A stretch of 64,000 nucleotides of DNA from assembly GCF_020911925.1 (NCBI RefSeq), contig NZ_CP087134.1:186001-250000 (forward strand), given 5' to 3'. Positions 25,680 to 35,220 of this stretch are shown piece by piece. This DNA comes from Flavobacterium cupriresistens (GTDB taxonomy: Bacteria > Bacteroidota > Bacteroidia > Flavobacteriales > Flavobacteriaceae). The notes under the pieces are model-generated. The model was not told where the DNA came from, did no database searches, and saw only the letters and a program-made list of their open reading frames with translations. How positions within the stretch are numbered: position 1 is the first letter of the stretch; the number at the start of each line of letters is the position of its first letter. The translations under genes were made by a program, and so were the position numbers.

Positions 25680-26726
25680 TTACTCCATTGAAAGTCTCGT
25701 CATAATAGGATAGTGATCGGAGTTTTCGAAATCAGAGAAGCTTTCGAATTGTTTTACTTTTATTTTACTGTCTGTAAAAATATAATCGATTCGCGCCGGA
25801 TAATAGCGGAATTTATAGGTAGCACCAAATCCCTCGCCTGCTTCCTCAAAAGTATCTTTCAATTTTCCTCTTATACTTCTGTACACATACGAAAAAGGAC
25901 TGTTATTCATGTCGCCACAAATAATAATCGGGTTTTTACATTGTTTAATATTTTCCTTAAAAATCTCCGCCTGCTCTTGTTGCTGTCTGAATCCTTTGCT
26001 GATTCGGGTATAAATCAACTGAGATTTCTCCTGGTTTACATTATCGATATTATTTGAAATATCACTAACATCGGGTGAAATCTTAATCGACTGCAAGTGC
26101 ATATTGTAGACACGAATCACATCTTTACCACGTTTTATATCGGCATAGATTACATTATTGTCCGATTTAGGAAATATGATATTCCCCTGATACAGAATTG
26201 GAAATTTAGAAAATATAGCCTGTCCTGTTTTGATCTGATTGCCGTCAATAAAAATATAACGATGCGGATAAACCTTTAAGTCAATATGAGCCGAATTAGA
26301 ATACTCCTGAATGCAGAGAATATCAGGATCTTTCTCATCAATAAAAGCCTTAATATTCGAAGGAACATCATCACGATCCAGCCACTTAAAAACATTAAAC
26401 AGACGAACATTGTAACTCATTACAGAGAAATCCTTTTCTGTTTTCACATAGTCTTTCGCAGAGAATTTATAGAATTTACTGATAAAGGTAATTCCCGTCA
26501 GCAATACCAAACCCGATAAAATAAGACGTTTCTTAAACTGAATGGCCCAGTAGACAAAGAAGAACCCATTCAACACAAAAAAGGCCGGCATAAAGAGCGT
26601 TAAAACCGATAAAAGCGGAAAACTCTTGGGCGCCAAAAAAGGTAAAATATAGATGCTGAATGTCACTACAGTAAGTACTATATTCAAAAAGAACATCAAT
26701 TTATTAAACCACGACAGGTTTTGCAT
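25680..26726 (-). CDS. Endonuclease/exonuclease/phosphatase-family protein
   Basis: This 348-aa protein has two or three N-terminal membrane spans (about 10-90), then the EEP fold: SVMSYNVRLFNV (105-116), QEYSNSAHIDLK (metal-binding Glu), the CGDMNNSPFSYVYRSI motif (Asp/Asn), and YFPARIDYIF plus SDHYPIMTRL at the end (His). The catalytic set for hydrolysing a phosphodiester appears complete. Such membrane-linked members are of unknown substrate, possibly nucleotides or lipids. It follows the rhomboid gene by 19 nt. Confidence 0.85.
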   Translation of the reverse strand: MQNLSWFNKLMFFLNIVLTVVTFSIYILPFLAPKSFPLLSVLTLFMPAFFVLNGFFFVYWAIQFKKRLILSGLVLLTGITFISKFYKFSAKDYVKTEKDFSVMSYNVRLFNVFKWLDRDDVPSNIKAFIDEKDPDILCIQEYSNSAHIDLKVYPHRYIFIDGNQIKTGQAIFSKFPILYQGNIIFPKSDNNVIYADIKRGKDVIRVYNMHLQSIKISPDVSDISNNIDNVNQEKSQLIYTRISKGFRQQQEQAEIFKENIKQCKNPIIICGDMNNSPFSYVYRSIRGKLKDTFEEAGEGFGATYKFRYYPARIDYIFTDSKIKVKQFESFSDFENSDHYPIMTRLSME

Positions 26727-26745
26727 GCTTTCTTTATTACAAGGA

Positions 26746-27609
26746 TTATTTTCCTGCTTTAAATAAAAATTCTTTTTCTTCTTTGGTCAGACAATCATAG
26801 CCGGATTGGCTGATTTTATCCAAAATTTCGTCAATTTGTTGTTGCGTTTTGTCTTTCGTAACAATTTTCGAAATCGGTTTTTCTGTAGGTTTCTTATAAT
26901 TCTTATGCACCGTCTTGAAAGGGGTTGTAGGCGATTTTCGGAACAAATTAGAGAAAAAATCTATTGTTTTGGAAACCACGATACTCAAGTCAGTACCATT
27001 TTGAAGCAATTTAATAAAAATAAAACCAAAAACAGCACCTGCTAAGTGCGAAATATGTCCACCCATATTCCCAAGGCGGAATTGCATTAAATCCAAAATT
27101 AAAATGACTGCCGTAATGTGCCAAAGTTTCACATTTCCAATCAATAACAAACGGATATTCATTAAAGGCTGATAGGTTGTTGTAGCCACTAAAATCGCCA
27201 TAATTGCTGCCGAAGCCCCGACAATAGATGCGGCACTATTTAAGAAATAATAACTTAAGGCAAAAACAACTCCGGCAAAAACAGCACTTAAAAGGTATAA
27301 TCCCAAGTATTGCTTTTGCGTAAAAAAGGTCAAAAACAAATTACTGGCAAAATTAAGCACCATCATGTTAAACAGCAAATGGAAAAATCCATCATGAAAA
27401 AAGGCATACGTTAAAAAGGTCCACGGCTTAAATAAAAAAAACTGTGGGTCTGATGACAAAGCCAACCAACCCGGAAAGGCAAATTGTCCGACTGAAAATT
27501 GATAAAAGAACACCAAGGAGATCATAAAACAAGCAATGTTCCAATAAATAACACGCATGGCGATGCCTCCTAATTTATACTGTAATTTTAAATCATCCAG
27601 AATATTCAT
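26746..27609 (-). CDS. Rhomboid-family intramembrane protease
   Basis: This 287-aa membrane protein has the rhomboid fold: HDGFFHLLFNMMVL (HN residues in TM2), catalytic Ser in IVGASAAIMAIL, and the His in GGHISHLAGAVFG. Both catalytic residues (Ser-His dyad) are present. A cytoplasmic tail follows (about 220-287, rich in Lys and Thr). It lies between the second rhomboid and the EEP gene in the mutL operon. Substrates are unknown. Confidence 0.88.
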   Translation of the reverse strand: MNILDDLKLQYKLGGIAMRVIYWNIACFMISLVFFYQFSVGQFAFPGWLALSSDPQFFLFKPWTFLTYAFFHDGFFHLLFNMMVLNFASNLFLTFFTQKQYLGLYLLSAVFAGVVFALSYYFLNSAASIVGASAAIMAILVATTTYQPLMNIRLLLIGNVKLWHITAVILILDLMQFRLGNMGGHISHLAGAVFGFIFIKLLQNGTDLSIVVSKTIDFFSNLFRKSPTTPFKTVHKNYKKPTEKPISKIVTKDKTQQQIDEILDKISQSGYDCLTKEEKEFLFKAGK

Positions 27610-27653
27610 AAAAGCCTTTTTAAGTTTCTATTTTTCGATATTAAAATTAAAAA

Positions 27654-28466
27654 TTAATTCCAACGATTCTTATTAAATTGATTCTTTTTCCAATACAACA
27701 TCATTAAAAAACCGGTTATTGCCCCACCAATATGAGCAAAGTGCGCAATTCCTGTTCCTCCGCTGCCAAATATAGAACTTCCTTTAAATCCTAAAAACAA
27801 GTCGACAGCCAAAATTCCCGGAACAAAATACTTTGCTTTAATCGGAATTGGAATAAACATCAATGCCAGTTCTGCATTAGGAAACATAAAAGCAAAAGCC
27901 GTTAATAAACCATAAATAGCTCCTGACGCTCCTAAAACAGTTGATCCTGTAATTCCATTAGCCTGAGCCAGAATATTAAACTGTTCTTGTGTACAATGTA
28001 CCTTATTCAAAATAGTAGAAACAGCACCGGGATTCATTTGTCCGTCAGCATTAAATAAAAATTTAAAATCTGTATTTAAAATCAATTGGAGCTCAGATTT
28101 TGATAAATTTAAATTAGCAACTGAATCTAAAAGAGAATGCAATTGTACATAATTCACAGCAGTATGCAACAGCGCCGCACCTAAACCACATGAAATATAG
28201 AAAAATAGAAATTTCTTTCCACCCCAAAAATGCTCTAATGCAGAACCGAAGCTATATAATGCAAACATATTAAACAAAATATGCATCAAATTCGGATACT
28301 TAGCATGCATAAACATATGTGTAATCGGCTGCCAAACCCTAAAACTGGTACTCTCCGGATAAAAAAGTGCCAGATAGTCATAAGAAATCGGGACAATTTG
28401 CGATCCTATAAAAAAGATAATATTTATTATCAATAACTGTTTTACTACGGGAGTCATGTTCATCAT
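27654..28466 (-). CDS. Rhomboid-family intramembrane protease
   Basis: This 270-aa membrane protein has HILFNMFALYSFG (TM2), catalytic Ser in LGASGAIYGLLTAF, and His in FAHIGGAITGFL, so the dyad is intact. An insert between TM2 and the Ser helix (about 100-165, ending ILAQANGITGS) is unusual for the shorter rhomboids. Its ATG overlaps the mutL stop as ATGA, a strong sign of translational coupling. Confidence 0.9.
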   Translation of the reverse strand: MMNMTPVVKQLLIINIIFFIGSQIVPISYDYLALFYPESTSFRVWQPITHMFMHAKYPNLMHILFNMFALYSFGSALEHFWGGKKFLFFYISCGLGAALLHTAVNYVQLHSLLDSVANLNLSKSELQLILNTDFKFLFNADGQMNPGAVSTILNKVHCTQEQFNILAQANGITGSTVLGASGAIYGLLTAFAFMFPNAELALMFIPIPIKAKYFVPGILAVDLFLGFKGSSIFGSGGTGIAHFAHIGGAITGFLMMLYWKKNQFNKNRWN

Positions 28467-30388
28467 AAGGCAAACTTTTTATCTATATCCTCAACACGCA
28501 TCGTGATGAAGGTAGGTTTCTGAAAAGGTGAAATATTGGGATCTTTACAGGCAAACAATCCGTTAACCAGATTATCCTGTTCTTTTTCGGTTAAATAAGA
28601 CCCGGTTTTAACCGCTAAACTTTTAGCCATTGATTTGGCAATGGTATCATTCTGACTGTAACTACTTGCCGGAATTCCGTCTTGCAAATCACTTAACAAT
28701 TGTTCGATTACAAGAGAAACTTCACTTTCTGTAATATTCACGGGAATACCGGAAATCACAATATGATCCGCCTTTGCTGCGTCAAAAACAAAACCGGTTG
28801 TTTCTAAGGAAGGTTTCAATTCTTCGATCAATTCCATTTCTGCTGATGAATAAAACAAATCCAACGGAAACAACAATTGCTGACTGGAAGCTTGATTTAC
28901 GGTCATATTCAACAAAAATTGCTCGTACAAAATACGCTGATGTGCGCGTTGCTGATCGACAATAACCATTCCCGATTTTATAGGAGAAACGATATACTTT
29001 TTATGAATTTGATAAGTCTTCTGAATGGCTTGCTCTACATCTTCGTCATTAAACAAAGACGAAGTAACTTCCTCATTTTCGAAAGTAAAAGGAGAGCTTT
29101 CTATACTTTCCGTCTCTAAACCAACGTACAAACTTTCCCAACTTGCGGTAGGCTCTACTCTTTTAGAATATCCGGAATAAGAACCTGAACCGGAGGAATA
29201 CGAACCCGATCCTGAACCTGAACTACCGGAAGAACCGGATCCTGAACTGAATTTAGAGTAATGCTGATTGGTTTTGTCGTCTGTAAACGGATTAAAAGTA
29301 CCATCTACCTGAATGGTTGGCGTTTCGCCTTCTAAATCTTTATAATGATAAGGCGTATCTAAATTAGAATCCCGATCAAAATCAAGCACAGGAGCCACAT
29401 TAAATTGCCCTAAACTATGTTTGATTGACGCTCTTAAAATAGCATACAAAGCTTGTTCATCGTCAAACTTGATTTCTGTTTTGGTCGGATGAATGTTGAT
29501 ATCGATTGTATTTGGCGGAACTTGCAGGTACAAGAAATAACTGGGTTGCGAACCGTCTTTCAAAAGTCCGTCATAAGCCGCCATTACAGCGTGATGCAAA
29601 TAACCACTTTTTATAAAACGATCGTTTACAAAAAAGAACTGCTCTCCCCTGTTTTTCTTAGCAAATTCAGGTTTACAAACAAATCCCTGAACATTTATAA
29701 TCTCTGTATCTTCGTTTACCGGAACTAATTTTTCATTGGTTTTGCCGGACATCATCCCTACAATTCGCTGACGGTATCCCGCAGCCGGCAAATTATACAA
29801 TTCGCTGCCGTTATGATAAAAAGTAAAATGAATATTTGGATGCGCCAAGGCTACACGCTGAAACTCATCCATAACATGGCGAAATTCAACCGTATCTGAT
29901 TTCAAGAAATTACGTCGGGCAGGAATATTAAAAAATAAATTTTTAACAGCAAATGAAGTTCCTTTTGGCAGAACAGCCACTTCCTGAGAAACAAACTTAC
30001 TGCCTTCAATAACAATATGCGTTCCCAGTTCTTCCTGATCTTGTTTGGTTTTCATTTCCATGTGCGCAATTGCGGCAATAGAAGCCAATGCTTCTCCACG
30101 AAAACCTTTGGTATGCAGCGAAAATAAATCTTCGGCCTGACGGATTTTAGAAGTTGCATGACGTTCAAAACACAAACGTGCATCGGTCACACTCATTCCC
30201 ATACCATTATCAATAACCTGAACCAGCGCCTTTCCGGCCTCTTTAATAATTAGCTTAATGTCGGTTGCTTTTGCATCAACAGCATTTTCTAATAGCTCTT
30301 TTACAACAGAAGCGGGTCTTTGAACCACCTCTCCAGCAGCAATTTGATTAGCAACGTGATCAGGAAGTAATTGAATAATACTCGACAT
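28463..30388 (-). CDS. mutL: DNA mismatch repair protein MutL
   Basis: This 641-aa protein links MutS recognition to excision in mismatch repair. The GHKL ATPase domain is clear: IAAGEVVQRPASVVKELLENAVDAKA, DNGMGM and TKGFRGEALASIAAI. A Ser/Gly-rich linker (about 380-420) separates it from the C-terminal dimerisation domain. The endonuclease motif DQHA(X)2E(X)4E is degenerate here (DQQRAHQRILYE: Gln replaces the first Glu). I chose ATG 30388; a longer frame adds 16 residues. It heads the operon with two rhomboid genes. Confidence 0.93.
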   Translation of the reverse strand: MSSIIQLLPDHVANQIAAGEVVQRPASVVKELLENAVDAKATDIKLIIKEAGKALVQVIDNGMGMSVTDARLCFERHATSKIRQAEDLFSLHTKGFRGEALASIAAIAHMEMKTKQDQEELGTHIVIEGSKFVSQEVAVLPKGTSFAVKNLFFNIPARRNFLKSDTVEFRHVMDEFQRVALAHPNIHFTFYHNGSELYNLPAAGYRQRIVGMMSGKTNEKLVPVNEDTEIINVQGFVCKPEFAKKNRGEQFFFVNDRFIKSGYLHHAVMAAYDGLLKDGSQPSYFLYLQVPPNTIDINIHPTKTEIKFDDEQALYAILRASIKHSLGQFNVAPVLDFDRDSNLDTPYHYKDLEGETPTIQVDGTFNPFTDDKTNQHYSKFSSGSGSSGSSGSGSGSYSSGSGSYSGYSKRVEPTASWESLYVGLETESIESSPFTFENEEVTSSLFNDEDVEQAIQKTYQIHKKYIVSPIKSGMVIVDQQRAHQRILYEQFLLNMTVNQASSQQLLFPLDLFYSSAEMELIEELKPSLETTGFVFDAAKADHIVISGIPVNITESEVSLVIEQLLSDLQDGIPASSYSQNDTIAKSMAKSLAVKTGSYLTEKEQDNLVNGLFACKDPNISPFQKPTFITMRVEDIDKKFAL

Positions 30389-30542
30389 TAAGAAATTTGG
30401 GTTTAAGGTTCTGTCCTCGATTTCAGCCAACTGCAAAATCTCAGATTGATATTGTTAATTTTATCTGGTTTTAAAAACCAAGGTGTACAAATTTAATGAA
30501 TTTTGATGGTGATTCAGAGCATCTAAACTCATAAAAAAAACA

Positions 30543-30577
30543 AAAAACCTATACTATTTTTACACAGTATAGGTTTT
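30543..30577 (-). terminator. Terminator hairpin after ribH
   Basis: 12-bp stem (AACCTATACT core with AGTATAGGTT) flanked by an A-run on the left, giving a T-run on the minus strand, 25 nt past the ribH stop. Confidence 0.75.
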
Positions 30578-30600
30578 AGTATTTTTAAAACGATTGTGTT

Positions 30601-31173
30601 TTATTTTTTCTCTATCTTTTTTTGTGTTTCTTCAATTTGAAGTGCACCTGAAGATAACAAAGGTTGATTGAACGGATGTGACATAGAGGCTTGTTGACGG
30701 ATATAGGCCATTTTTATAGCTGCAATTGCCGCTTCTGTTCCTTTGTTTCCGTGAATTCCGCCACTTCTGTCAATAGATTGTTGCATGGTATTATCAGTCA
30801 AAACACAAAAAATAACCGGAATATCTGTTTGAACATTCAGATCTTTAATTCCTTGTGTTACGCCTTCACACACAAAATCAAAATGTTTCGTCTCTCCTTG
30901 GATTACACATCCAATTACGATAACGGCGTCAACATTTTGGGTCTGAAGCATTTTTTTTGCGCCATAAATCAGCTCAAAACTTCCCGGAACATTCCAACGG
31001 ATAATTTGTCGAGCCGGAACATCACAATCAACCAGGGCATCAAATGCACCATTGTAAAGTCCTTCTGTTATCGTTTCATTCCACTCAGAAACAACAATCC
31101 CAAATCGAAAGTCTTTCGCATTTGGGATTGTGTTTTTATCGTATTCTGATAAATTTTTATTTTCGGTAGCCAT
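30601..31173 (-). CDS. ribH: 6,7-dimethyl-8-ribityllumazine synthase
   Basis: This 190-aa enzyme makes lumazine, the last precursor of riboflavin, as a large icosahedral or pentameric complex. Features include FRFGIVVSEWNETIT (phosphate site), WNVPGSFELIYGAKKM, VIGCVIQGETKHFDFVCEGVTQG with the catalytic His, and VIFCVLTDNTMQQSIDRSG. It is longer than usual because of N- and C-terminal extensions (the last 25 residues are polar, Gln/Lys-rich). A minus-strand -7 element lies upstream at 31224-31231. Confidence 0.93.
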   Translation of the reverse strand: MATENKNLSEYDKNTIPNAKDFRFGIVVSEWNETITEGLYNGAFDALVDCDVPARQIIRWNVPGSFELIYGAKKMLQTQNVDAVIVIGCVIQGETKHFDFVCEGVTQGIKDLNVQTDIPVIFCVLTDNTMQQSIDRSGGIHGNKGTEAAIAAIKMAYIRQQASMSHPFNQPLLSSGALQIEETQKKIEKK

Positions 31174-31184
31174 CTTTATATTTA

Positions 31185-31244
31185 AGATTTTAGATTTTAC
31201 TTTAGATTTCAGATTCTGAAATACAAATCTACAATCTAAAATCT
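31185..31244. repeat. 12-bp inverted repeat between ribH and TPR gene
   Basis: AGATTTTAGATT (31185-31196) and its exact reverse complement (31233-31244), with extra related AGATTT copies between. It may affect transcript ends of the upstream TPR gene. Confidence 0.7.
31224..31231 (-). promoter_or_regulatory. -7 element for ribH
   Basis: CAAATCTA on the plus strand is TAGATTTG on the coding strand, matching TAnnTTTG, 50 nt before the ATG. It lies inside an inverted repeat (31185-31196 with 31233-31244). Confidence 0.5.
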
Positions 31245-31258
31245 ACATTCTAATATTT

Positions 31259-32038
31259 TTATTGTGCTAATCCAATCAATACATCAACAGAAGCAGCTTC
31301 CGGAGTTGCATCGAAGTTTTCTTTGATGTCTGTAAAATACTTTAAAGCATCTTCTTTTTGACCTAAAGCCAAAGCAGTTTTACCGGCTTTTAGCAAGAAA
31401 CGAGGTGTTGTAAAATCGTTTTTATTAGATTCAGCCGCTTTTACATAATAGCTTAAAGCTTCTTTTTGTTGATTTTTTTGAGAGTAAGCATCTCCGATTG
31501 CTCCTTTAGCCAAAGCACTTAAAATCAAATCTTCTGATTTAAAGTCCCCTAAATATTTAATAGCATCGTCAAATTTACCTGTATTCAAATAAGCCATACC
31601 TGCATAGTAGTTTGCTAAGTTTCCGGCATCAGTTCCAGAATATTCGTCAGCAATTTTAACAAATCCGAATTTCCCTTCAGAACCGTTTAATGCCAATTTG
31701 TATAAAGAATCACTAGCTACACCGTCTGTTGCTTTTTGAAAATTTTGTTGAGCAACAAACATTTCGTTTGCAGCCTCATCTTGTTTAGGCGCTTCAATAA
31801 ATTTTTGGTAAGCCAAATATCCAATTGTCGCAACCGCAATACCGGCAACTAAACCAATAATGATTTTTTGATTTTTAGCAACCCAATCCTCAGTTTTAGA
31901 AGCAGTTTCATCTAACTTAGAAAAAACACCAGCTGTTGTGCTGTCTTTCTCGTCAATGATTACTTGTTGTTCCTCATTTACTTCTTTAACTTCCTTTTCT
32001 TTTGGTGCTTTATATCCTCTTTTATTGTAAGTAGCCAT
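31259..32038 (-). CDS. TPR-containing membrane protein
   Basis: This 259-aa protein has a charged N-terminus, one membrane span (about 57-77: IIIGLVAGIAVATIGYLAYQ) and TPR-like helices from 115 to 250 (DAGNLANYYAGMAYLNTGKFDD, ALAKGAIGDAYSQKNQQKEAL, FLLKAGKTALALGQKEDAL). The layout resembles YfgM-like anchored TPR proteins, which act as partners in envelope protein handling. It is upstream of ribH in the same direction, 85 nt apart. Confidence 0.75.
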   Translation of the reverse strand: MATYNKRGYKAPKEKEVKEVNEEQQVIIDEKDSTTAGVFSKLDETASKTEDWVAKNQKIIIGLVAGIAVATIGYLAYQKFIEAPKQDEAANEMFVAQQNFQKATDGVASDSLYKLALNGSEGKFGFVKIADEYSGTDAGNLANYYAGMAYLNTGKFDDAIKYLGDFKSEDLILSALAKGAIGDAYSQKNQQKEALSYYVKAAESNKNDFTTPRFLLKAGKTALALGQKEDALKYFTDIKENFDATPEAASVDVLIGLAQ

Positions 32039-32427
32039 TTAAAATTAATTTAGTGAACGGCAAAAATAAAATTTTTATTGAAACCGACGTAAAAAAAATC
32101 AATTTTATCACTATTTTAGAAAAAATAATTTCAAATCTCCTAAGTCCTTCCACTTCAGCAACAAAATAATTCATCCTCAAAAGCACTAAAAGTCTTTTAT
32201 ATCGATATTTTTCGATAATTTGCACCCTCAAATTTTATGGTTTCCAAACCTGGCTTATCTCTGCTCAAACTATTGTTTTTGCTACAGATTTCACCAATTA
32301 TCACTGATTTAAAAAGACCAAAAAGAAGTTTTAACAAACCAGTTCTTTCAAATCGGAGGCAGAAAAAACGAATCTGAAAGAAAAAGTACTGCTACAGAAC
32401 AACCAATTTTATCCTTAGAGCTTAAAA
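32039..32427. other. Divergent intergenic region before recF
   Basis: This AT-rich gap holds short repeats akin to the CACAGATT family (about 32280-32310) but no credible gene. No clear TAnnTTTG element was found for recF. Confidence 0.4.
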
Positions 32428-33507
32428 ATGCATTTAAACAAAATCTCTTTATTCAATTATAAAAATTTCTCCGAAGTCAGTTTTGACTTCGACACTAAGA
32501 TTAATTGTTTTGTTGGAAAAAACGGAATTGGAAAAACGAATGTACTCGACGCTATTTATCATTTGGCGTACGGAAAAAGTTATTTCAATCCCTTGGCCGT
32601 GCAAAACATCAAACATGGGGAAGAGTTTTTTGTAATTGATGCGGAATTAGAGAAAAACGACAGAACGGAACAAATTGTTTGCAGCTTAAAAAAAGGGCAG
32701 AAAAAAATCTTAAAAAGAAACGGCAAGGCTTACGATAAATTCTCGGACCACATCGGATTTATTCCTTTGGTAATCATTTCGCCTGCCGATCGCGATTTAA
32801 TTGTGGAAGGTAGCGAAACACGTCGTAAATTTATGGACAGTGTGATCTCGCAATTAGACAGCACTTACCTGCAGCAACTTATACAATATCAGAAAATAAT
32901 TGTACAGCGAAATGCGCTATTAAAGTATTTTGCACTCAATCACGTTTTTGACAACGATACCTTATCTATATATAATGAGCAATTAAATGTTTTTGGAAAA
33001 TCTATTTTTGAAAAACGAAAAGACTTCCTGGAACAATTCATCCCTATCTTCAACAAACACCATCAATCGATAACCGGCTCTGAAGAAACGGTACAGCTGG
33101 TTTATGAAAGTCATTTGTTTGAAAAAGACTTATTGACTCTTCTACAGGAAACCATCAATAAGGATCGTGCTTTACATTATACAAGTGCCGGTGTGCATAA
33201 AGATGATTTGTCATTTGAAATTGACTCCTATCCGATCAAAAAATTTGGCTCACAGGGGCAGCAAAAGTCCTTTTTGATTGCTTTAAAATTGGCTCAGTTT
33301 GAATTTCTGAAAAAACAGAGTGGTGTAAAACCGCTTTTACTTTTTGATGATATTTTTGACAAACTAGATGAAAGTCGTGTTGCAAAAATCATCGAGATGG
33401 TCAACAGCGAAACATTTGGTCAACTTTTCATTTCTGATACGCATCCGGAACGCACTGAAGCGATTGTAAAATCAACACATCAGAGTTACAAGATCTTTAA
33501 TTTATGA
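32428..33507 (+). CDS. recF: DNA repair ATPase RecF
   Basis: This 359-aa SMC-like ATPase helps load RecA at gaps. Walker A is GKNGIGKTN (30-38), the signature region [17 protein letters not shown], and Walker B is [16 protein letters not shown]. Length matches the family. It starts 390 bp from the divergent TPR gene and is followed by the rhodanese-thioredoxin gene after 65 bp. Confidence 0.93.
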   Translation: MHLNKISLFNYKNFSEVSFDFDTKINCFVGKNGIGKTNVLDAIYHLAYGKSYFNPLAVQNIKHGEEFFVIDAELEKNDRTEQIVCSLKKGQKKILKRNGKAYDKFSDHIGFIPLVIISPADRDLIVEGSETRRKFMDSVISQLDSTYLQQLIQYQKIIVQRNALLKYFALNHVFDNDTLSIYNEQLNVFGKSIFEKRKDFLEQFIPIFNKHHQSITGSEETVQLVYESHLFEKDLLTLLQETINKDRALHYTSAGVHKDDLSFEIDSYPIKKFGSQGQQKSFLIALKLAQFEFLKKQSGVKPLLLFDDIFDKLDESRVAKIIEMVNSETFGQLFISDTHPERTEAIVKSTHQSYKIFNL

Positions 33508-33572
33508 TTTCATTCAGAATACAAAAATGAAAAATCATTACTTTAGCGGTACTATTTTAAAAATCAAGTCCC

Positions 33573-34271
33573 ATGAAATTCTTTTCAACATTACTGCTAC
33601 TAACTGTATTTACCATTACATCTTGCAACCAAAAACAGACAAACTCTTTTGAGGAAATCAGCCCGAAAGTATTTACAGAAAAAATAAAAACTACCGAAAA
33701 CCCTCAAATCTTAGACGTTAGAACCCCTGATGAATTTGCATCTGAACACATTGACAATGCTATAAATGTTAACTGGAATGACGAAGATTTCGCTACAAAA
33801 GCGGCAACTTACGACAAATCAAAACCTGTTTTTGTCTATTGTTTAAGTGGTGGAAGAAGTAAAAAAGCGGCTGCAAAACTAAACGAATTAGGTTTTACAA
33901 CAGTCTACGAATTAGAAGGCGGAATCATGAGCTGGAACGCAGAAGGATTATCTAAACCATCAACCGCCCAAATCGGAATGACTCAGGATGATTTTAATAA
34001 ATTACTGAATACAGATAAAAAAGTTTTAGTAGACTTTTACGCTGAATGGTGTGGTCCTTGCAAACAAATGGAACCGTACTTATTGAAAATGCAAAAAGAA
34101 ATGGGAGATCAGGTAACCATTATTCGAATCGATGTGGACAAAAACAAAACATTGACTACAGAGATGAAAATAGACCAACTTCCGACTATGTTTTTATACG
34201 AGAAAAAAGAAGTCAAATGGAGAAACGTAGGTTTCATCAGCGAACAGGACTTAAAAAAACAACTGCAATAA
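33573..34271 (+). CDS. Rhodanese-thioredoxin fusion lipoprotein
   Basis: This 232-aa protein combines a lipobox signal (TITSC, Cys18), a rhodanese domain (about 25-125, catalytic Cys90 in FVYCLSGGRS) and a thioredoxin domain (about 135-232, active site WCGPC 159-163 with C160/C163). It would sit outside the inner membrane, anchored in an envelope membrane. The combination suggests thiol/sulfur-transfer chemistry linked to disulfide exchange; the partner is unknown. It is 10 nt upstream of the DUF2461 gene, so probably co-transcribed. Confidence 0.85.
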   Translation: MKFFSTLLLLTVFTITSCNQKQTNSFEEISPKVFTEKIKTTENPQILDVRTPDEFASEHIDNAINVNWNDEDFATKAATYDKSKPVFVYCLSGGRSKKAAAKLNELGFTTVYELEGGIMSWNAEGLSKPSTAQIGMTQDDFNKLLNTDKKVLVDFYAEWCGPCKQMEPYLLKMQKEMGDQVTIIRIDVDKNKTLTTEMKIDQLPTMFLYEKKEVKWRNVGFISEQDLKKQLQ

Positions 34272-34281
34272 ACTCCCGACT

Positions 34282-34959
34282 ATGCTAACGAAAGAATCAT
34301 TGCAATTTTTAGACGATCTAAAAGCCAACAACAATAGAGATTGGTTTCAGGACAACAAAAAGAGATACGAAGTTTTCAAAAAAGATTACCACCAATTGGT
34401 AAGTGATTTTCTGGATGTAATGAAACCACTTGACCCTTCATTAGAGTTACTTGAAGTCAAAAATTGTACTTTCAGGATCAATCGTGACATTCGGTTTTCT
34501 AAAGACAAATCTCCATACAAAGCCCATTTGGGTGTTTGGATATCGGGAGGAACCAAAGGCTTAAACCGTGCCGGGTATTATGTGCACATTGAAAAAGGTG
34601 CCAGTTTTATTGCCGGAGGATTTTATTCCCCTGAATCGGATGATTTAAAAAAAGTCAGAAAAGAGATTGCCTTTTTTTACGATGATTTAGAAGGAATTCT
34701 ATCCGACAAAAACTTCAAAAAAGAGTTTGGCAGTTTTGATGTCAACGAAAGCAATTCGCTTAAAAACCCACCTCGTGGTTATGAGAAAGACCACCCTGCA
34801 ATTGAATTCTTAAAATTGAAAAGTTTTACAGCTTCTCAAAAATACGACATAAAGGAAGTGGCTCAAAAAGATTTCGTTGCTAAAATGAGTCAAAAACTAA
34901 TTGCGTTAAAACCTTTAAACGAATTCATCAACCGTGCTTTAGATACGGATGAATTTTAA
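34282..34959 (+). CDS. DUF2461 (TIGR02453-family) protein
   Basis: This 225-aa protein shows the family pattern: FLDDLKANNNRDWFQDNKKRYE, RDIRFSKDKSPYKAHLG, and AGYYVHIEKGASFIAGGFYSPES. The function is unknown. It follows the rhodanese-thioredoxin gene by 10 nt. Confidence 0.88.
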   Translation: MLTKESLQFLDDLKANNNRDWFQDNKKRYEVFKKDYHQLVSDFLDVMKPLDPSLELLEVKNCTFRINRDIRFSKDKSPYKAHLGVWISGGTKGLNRAGYYVHIEKGASFIAGGFYSPESDDLKKVRKEIAFFYDDLEGILSDKNFKKEFGSFDVNESNSLKNPPRGYEKDHPAIEFLKLKSFTASQKYDIKEVAQKDFVAKMSQKLIALKPLNEFINRALDTDEF

Positions 34960-35220
34960 GTTTTACTTGCCACAAATTTCACAGATTCACACAGATTATT
35001 TTTTGAAACGGATTTAGATCTATATAAATTTTTCGCCACAGATTCACACAGATTAGATCATAAACAGGAATTAAATCCTTTTAATCTTTCTAATCTGTGT
35101 GAATCTGTGGCAAAAAATACCAATGAATTTTAAACCCATATATTTTTTTACCACGAATTCCAGGAATTAACACCAATTAATTCGTGAAAATTCGTGAAAT
35201 TCGCGGCTAAAACGCATTGA
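34960..35220. repeat. CACAGATT-family repeats with perfect hairpin
   Basis: Bases 35035-35057 and 35089-35111 are 23-bp perfect inverted copies (GCCACAGATTCACACAGATT core), with another direct copy at about 34972-34996. A second related set (AATTCGTGAAAATTCGTGAAATTCGCGG type) lies at 35150-35210. Similar sequence recurs at 52600-52740. Confidence 0.75.

Noticed and set aside
30691..31149. 152-aa plus-strand ORF opposite ribH
   Set aside because: It lies wholly antisense to ribH, which has clear family motifs; codon content looks unlike the neighbouring genes.
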